This document shows positions 60,779 to 64,000 of a DNA stretch of 64,000 bases, in pieces; positions within the stretch are counted from its first letter, which is position 1, and every line of letters starts with the position of its first letter. This DNA is from JAPLFM01 sp964650885 (lineage in GTDB: Bacteria; Bacteroidota; Ignavibacteria; Kapaibacteriales; UBA2268): contig CAZYXG010000006.1 in assembly GCA_964650885.1 (NCBI GenBank), positions 1-64,000 of the forward strand, written 5' to 3'. A program made the position numbers and the translations under genes. A model generated the notes under the pieces. It did not search any database and was not told where the DNA came from. It worked only from the letters and a program-made list of their open reading frames with translations.

Positions 60779-61744
60779 TTATATCCCTGGGAATGATTTC
60801 AATGCACGAATTGCATCAGTTACTCTTGTTTTATCCACAAGGTTCGATCCCTCTACTTCTACAGATTGGAATAATTCCAAAGCTGCCGAAAATTGATTGT
60901 TAGTCATACAGCCAGCCGCAAGAATAAACTTACGAAGTCCATCTCTATGGATGTCATTGCTTTTGAAATCGCACCATTCTTGAATGCTTTCAAATTCGTC
61001 TTGTGCCAATCCTATTTGTGCCAAACGAATTCGAGTTCTTTCAACCTGTTCTATGCTCAATCCGAATGTGTTTGCAACAAATCTATATAAATCTTTTGCT
61101 TTATCAATATTTCCTAAAGCAAATTCAGTTTCCGCCAAGTGGAACTTTAGCCAATTATCCTCAGGGTGTTCCATTATTTCTTGTTCGAGTAATTCTTTGT
61201 TCCTCATTTTCTTTTCTTCCGATGTATCCACATAGCCATAATGTTTAATAATTATGTCAGTTTCTGGAACTTCCATTCCCAAATCGTAGATAGAAGAAAG
61301 AATTTGTTCGTGTATTCTGCCACGGTATGCTATACCAGCTACATTGCGATATATACGGGTGTAGCGGTGTTCGGATTGGGGCGATAAATCTCTTTCGCCT
61401 AATGAATTAATGATTTTCACATTTAATCCGCCAATTCCTTTCACATCTAAAAAATGCTTATAATTCTCGAAAGAAGCTGTATCGAAAACCTCATCGGCAT
61501 CTAAAGAAAGAATCCAGTCGGTTCGCACATGTGAAATGGCAAAATTTCTTGCTTCGGAAAAATCTTCATTCCATTTATTGAAATAAACTTCGGCACCTAA
61601 ACGAGTGCAAATAAGCGGAGTTTCGTCCGTCGAACCAGTATCTACTACCACAATTTGGTCAACAAAATTCTTTATAGAATTGATTGCATTCGCCACATTT
61701 GCGGATTCGTCCTTAACTATCATTGCTACGCCAAGAGTTGCCAT
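60779..61744 (-). CDS. Family 2 glycosyltransferase with TPR-like C-terminus
   Basis: The 321-residue cytoplasmic enzyme begins with the GT-A fold VAMIVKDESANVANAINSIK and QIVVVDTGSTDETPLICTRL. The metal-binding acidic motif is in WILSLDADEVFDTASF (about residue 78), and HEQILSSIYDLGMEVPETD is typical of SunS/TPR-type GT2 enzymes. Residues about 170-310 are helical and TPR-like (HPEDNWLKFHLAETEFALGN). It would transfer a sugar onto a lipid, glycan or protein acceptor; specificity is unknown. It is 2 bp upstream of rfaE2 and 76 bp downstream of murQ. Confidence 0.9.
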   Translation of the reverse strand: MATLGVAMIVKDESANVANAINSIKNFVDQIVVVDTGSTDETPLICTRLGAEVYFNKWNEDFSEARNFAISHVRTDWILSLDADEVFDTASFENYKHFLDVKGIGGLNVKIINSLGERDLSPQSEHRYTRIYRNVAGIAYRGRIHEQILSSIYDLGMEVPETDIIIKHYGYVDTSEEKKMRNKELLEQEIMEHPEDNWLKFHLAETEFALGNIDKAKDLYRFVANTFGLSIEQVERTRIRLAQIGLAQDEFESIQEWCDFKSNDIHRDGLRKFILAAGCMTNNQFSAALELFQSVEVEGSNLVDKTRVTDAIRALKSFPGI

Positions 61745-61820
61745 TTTTGCTTAGTACCGTTTGAAGATTTCAATATCTTTAAAATTAACAAAAAAATATT
61801 GATAATAATTCAAAAAGACT

Positions 61821-62750
61821 CTAATTTGGACTTTGTAATGCTTTTTTTACAAAACCATTGTTTTGCTCGAGAAGAATTTTAGCAGAATCTAATGAGTGAT
61901 TACCCAAAAGCATTAGTATAGCAGTTTTCACATTATAGTTTGCTATATCAAGCGTTTGAGTAGCTTTGTCGTAATCCACTTCGCAAATTTCCATCAATGT
62001 TCGCTTTGCTCGTTCGATTAGTTTTTTGTTGGTCATTTGCAAGTCAATCATCACATTGCTATAAGTTTTACCAAGTTTTACCATAGCGGTAGTTGTGAGC
62101 ATATTTAGTACAAGTTTTTGTGCTGTTCCTGATTTCATTCGAGTTGAGCCAGTAATTACCTCAGCTCCTACTTGCGGAGCTATTACGCAATTAGCCGAAA
62201 TTCCAAGTTCTGCTATACGTTTTTCGGAAATAGTGCTTAAAAAAATCGTATAAACTCCAAGTTCTTTGGCCCTATCCAAAGCACCACGCACAATGGGAGT
62301 TCTGCCAGAAGCAGCAATTCCGCAAAGTATATCTTTATTGGTAATGCCATACTTTTGAAATATTTCTGCACCCGCTTCTAAGCTATCCTCAGCCCCCTCT
62401 TGAGCAGCGAATACTGCCTCATTGCCACCAGCTATTATAGCTTGTACCATTTCGGCTGGAGTGCCAAAAGTGGGAGGACATTCCGCCGCATCTACAATAC
62501 CGATACGTCCACTTGTGCCAGCACCCAAATAGAAAAGTCGACCACCCTCTTGAAAAGCAGCTACAATTCTCTCCACAGCAATTTCAATTGCAGGAATAAC
62601 TTTTTCAACTGCAAGTGCTACTTTCTTATCTTCCGAATTTATAATTTCAAGAATTTCTAAGGTTGATGCTATGTCAATATTGCTACTGACTGGATTGCGT
62701 TGCTCAGTTTCGAGCGACTTAATCTCATTGAATAGAGGAGTTTCTGGCAT
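61821..62750 (-). CDS. murQ: N-acetylmuramic acid 6-phosphate etherase
   Basis: This enzyme splits the lactyl ether of MurNAc-6-phosphate to give GlcNAc-6-phosphate during peptidoglycan recycling. The 309-residue protein, taking the ATG at 62750 rather than an upstream TTG, shows an SIS fold: FYLGAGTSGRIGIVDAAECP (about 70-90) with catalytic Glu, AAQEGAEDSLEAG, and the conserved GSTRMKSGTAQKLVLNMLTT (about 204-223). The C-terminal helical UBA-like part is also present (DIANYNVKTAILMLLGNHSL). Recycling would need a MurNAc kinase or PTS, not seen here. It heads the seven-gene minus-strand run. Confidence 0.95.
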   Translation of the reverse strand: MPETPLFNEIKSLETEQRNPVSSNIDIASTLEILEIINSEDKKVALAVEKVIPAIEIAVERIVAAFQEGGRLFYLGAGTSGRIGIVDAAECPPTFGTPAEMVQAIIAGGNEAVFAAQEGAEDSLEAGAEIFQKYGITNKDILCGIAASGRTPIVRGALDRAKELGVYTIFLSTISEKRIAELGISANCVIAPQVGAEVITGSTRMKSGTAQKLVLNMLTTTAMVKLGKTYSNVMIDLQMTNKKLIERAKRTLMEICEVDYDKATQTLDIANYNVKTAILMLLGNHSLDSAKILLEQNNGFVKKALQSPN

Positions 62751-62756
62751 AATTAA

Positions 62757-62764
62757 CAAAAGTA
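62757..62764 (-). promoter_or_regulatory. Candidate -7 element (TAnnTTTG) very close to the murQ start
   Basis: TACTTTTG on the minus strand ends only 6 bases before the ATG, so if used the message would be nearly leaderless. Confidence 0.35.
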
Positions 62765-63077
62765 AACAGTCAATAAAGATAAGTATATAGCGAAAAGTTT
62801 GCCAAATTTTTGGATGGGGGTGTAGCTTTTACTATAAACATTTGACTCCTTCGGAGTCTTTTACGAAAAGACTAAACAAAGCTCAAAAACTCTTTTGCAA
62901 TTTAAAATATTTTTTTAATTTTACTAATACTTATTAAAACCTTCAAAATTGATACCCTACTTTTATTTTACCTTATCAGGTAAGAAATACATCAATTTGT
63001 TCTAAATTATACCTTAGCGTGTATAAAGTTTATATTTAGCGTATAATTGAAATATAGAGATGATTTTTAGCTTACTT
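62765..63077. other. Intergenic region with small hairpins
   Basis: About 310 bases between two minus-strand genes, with no reading frame of note. A perfect hairpin GACTCC-TTC-GGAGTC (62844-62858) is followed on the plus strand by TTTT; another, TTACC/GGTAA, occurs near 62970-62986. These may terminate transcription of the upstream hypothetical gene, but their orientation to the T run does not favour the minus strand. Confidence 0.4.
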
Positions 63078-63713
63078 CTACCTCACTGGTAGCCATATTG
63101 TATTTTCAGGTTTTCTTTTTGTGAGCATTTCTAGCAAACCAAATAAGTATTCGTTTGTGTTCTGTCCACTTTCTTTGGCTAATTTTTGAAAACTCTTATT
63201 TGTTTCTGGGAAAAAAGATGTTAAATCAATTTTCCATTGATCTTCTTCTTTGTTGAAGAGAAATTTGAAAGGTGTTTTATTGCCATAAACTAAAAATTCT
63301 CCAGCAGCTGAAGTTTTAGTTTTTGCTTTCACTTTCCCAATACTAGCGTTTGCAATACTACTTTTGCCAATCATTCCTGATTTTATTGCATAGACCAAAA
63401 AATTTCTTCCGTTAAATTTGAGCAGTTCTTCTTTTGGTACTCTATGTCTAACTGAGAAAACCATTAGCTTATCTAGCAGTGTTTGCTTTTCTATTTTTAA
63501 AGAATCAGCATTTTTTGATAATTCTAACATAGATGTGTAATAATCTAAAGTATTTTTGTCTAGGTACTTTATTGCTTCTTCCCCATTTTCATCTTGCAAA
63601 GCAGCTTTATAAAGTTCAAACGATTGCTGAACTAACTTTTGCTCTTCATTTTTGCTGTAGCTGACATTTGTAAACATTGCCAAAAGCAAAAGTATAAATA
63701 TTATGTTTCTCAT
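63078..63713 (-). CDS. Exported hypothetical protein
   Basis: The 211-residue protein has a signal peptide (MRNIIFILLLLAMFTNVSYS) and no domain I can name. The mature start (EQKLVQQSFELYKAALQDEN) is helical, and the body resembles proteins with DUF4878/SnoaL-like cystatin-type folds: a helix, then a beta sheet with FLVYGNKTPFKFLFNKEEDQ followed by WKIDLTSFFP, where 'W.idl' is typical. The C-terminal portion is helical again (YLFGLLEMLTKRKPENTIWL). It may be a periplasmic binding or accessory protein. Monocistronic, as far as visible. Confidence 0.7.
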   Translation of the reverse strand: MRNIIFILLLLAMFTNVSYSKNEEQKLVQQSFELYKAALQDENGEEAIKYLDKNTLDYYTSMLELSKNADSLKIEKQTLLDKLMVFSVRHRVPKEELLKFNGRNFLVYAIKSGMIGKSSIANASIGKVKAKTKTSAAGEFLVYGNKTPFKFLFNKEEDQWKIDLTSFFPETNKSFQKLAKESGQNTNEYLFGLLEMLTKRKPENTIWLPVR

Positions 63714-63870
63714 TTTCTTGTTTTAAATTATTTGTACTCAATTACTTCTAAAAATAAGAAGAAAAATGTTTAATCAAAAAATATATTTCTATAGTTTTAC
63801 AATTCAACTCCAAAATTCAACCATTCATTCATATAAGTCATATATTCATAGCAACTTGCAATAATTTCAT

Positions 63871-63890
63871 TAATTTTGTAGATAATTTTG
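63871..63890 (+). promoter_or_regulatory. Two overlapping candidate -7 elements (TAnnTTTG) before the last gene
   Basis: TAATTTTG occurs at 63871-63878 and again at 63883-63890, 43-55 bases before the start of the gene cut by the window end. Confidence 0.4.
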
Positions 63891-63932
63891 AATAGTTAAT
63901 TTAAACACATTCAAAATTTTAAGGCGAAACAA

Positions 63933-64000
63933 ATGAGAAACCTTGTAGTATATTTTTCTTTATTATTCCTCGGAATAGTTACTATATCCCACAATGCTTT
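63933..64000 (+). CDS. Start of an exported protein, cut by the window edge
   Basis: ATG at 63933 preceded by AAGGCG begins MRNLVVYFSLLFLGIVTISH, a clear signal peptide. Only 22 codons are inside the window, so the protein cannot be identified. Confidence 0.6.
   Translation, partial: MRNLVVYFSLLFLGIVTISHNA

Noticed and set aside
1..64000. tRNA, rRNA, CRISPR arrays, prophage or defence islands
   Set aside because: No cloverleaf-like or rRNA-like sequence, no evenly spaced direct repeats, and no cas, phage structural or integrase genes were seen on either strand. The only mobile or defence traces are the IS3 and HsdS fragments.

Overview
The window is AT-rich bacterial DNA from a Gram-negative member of the Bacteroidota/Chlorobi (FCB) group. 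The evidence is several secreted proteins with Por (type IX) C-terminal sorting domains, TonB-dependent receptors and a CarboxypepD_reg/DUF5686-type surface protein, a 'Q after the signal peptide' pattern, and recurrent TAnnTTTG promoter-like motifs. The lineage within that group cannot be fixed from the sequence alone. I saw no rRNA, tRNA or CRISPR array. Two runs of exactly 100 N (16879-16978 and 31447-31546) are assembly gaps, each inside a gene, so this is a draft scaffold.

Layout. 1-6.5 kb: a short hypothetical protein followed by a tripartite RND efflux operon (adaptor, inner-membrane pump, outer-membrane lipoprotein channel) ending in a clear terminator. 7-20.3 kb: two giant secreted proteins on the minus strand (2308 and 2080 residues), preceded by an unusually GC-rich, foldable leader. 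20.5-34 kb: housekeeping and membrane genes (FAD oxidoreductase, family 9 glycosyltransferase, YmdB-like phosphodiesterase, ABC-2 exporter with a DUF5686 protein, kynureninase, SppA protease, APC amino-acid permease, YciO/YrdC protein). 34-41 kb: a TonB-dependent/beta-barrel receptor with an FMN reductase, and a minus-strand three-gene unit of an MqnA-like protein, a membrane-anchored unknown and a second TonB-dependent receptor. 41-51.6 kb: metK, a sorted YCF48/BNR-type protein, a lipoprotein propeller, a sorted alkaline phosphatase, tryptophan 2,3-dioxygenase with an atypical SDR, and a sorted beta-helix protein. 47.3 kb and 51.6-53.0 kb hold genomic debris: a decayed type I restriction specificity fragment, an IS3-family transposase tail, and a WD40 gene killed by three stops and a frameshift. 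53-56 kb: three tandem cyclophilins and UppP. 56.7-62.8 kb: a tightly packed minus-strand run containing murQ, a GT2 glycosyltransferase, rfaE2, a lipoprotein glutaminyl cyclase, biotin carboxylase, a TPR protein and the biotin carrier.

How they fit. Cell-surface biology dominates: at least four intact type IX cargo genes plus one dead one, giant adhesin-like proteins, LPS heptose activation (rfaE2, a family 9 transferase), murein recycling (murQ) and lipid carrier recycling (uppP). The glutaminyl cyclase may modify exported proteins whose mature ends begin with Gln. kynA and kynU indicate tryptophan breakdown through kynurenine, although no 3-monooxygenase is visible here. I found no convincing new defence or mobile system. 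The most unusual signals are the structured leader before the giant gene, the combined cohesin-like/dockerin-like/LamG architecture, and the MqnA-like/TonB receptor unit.
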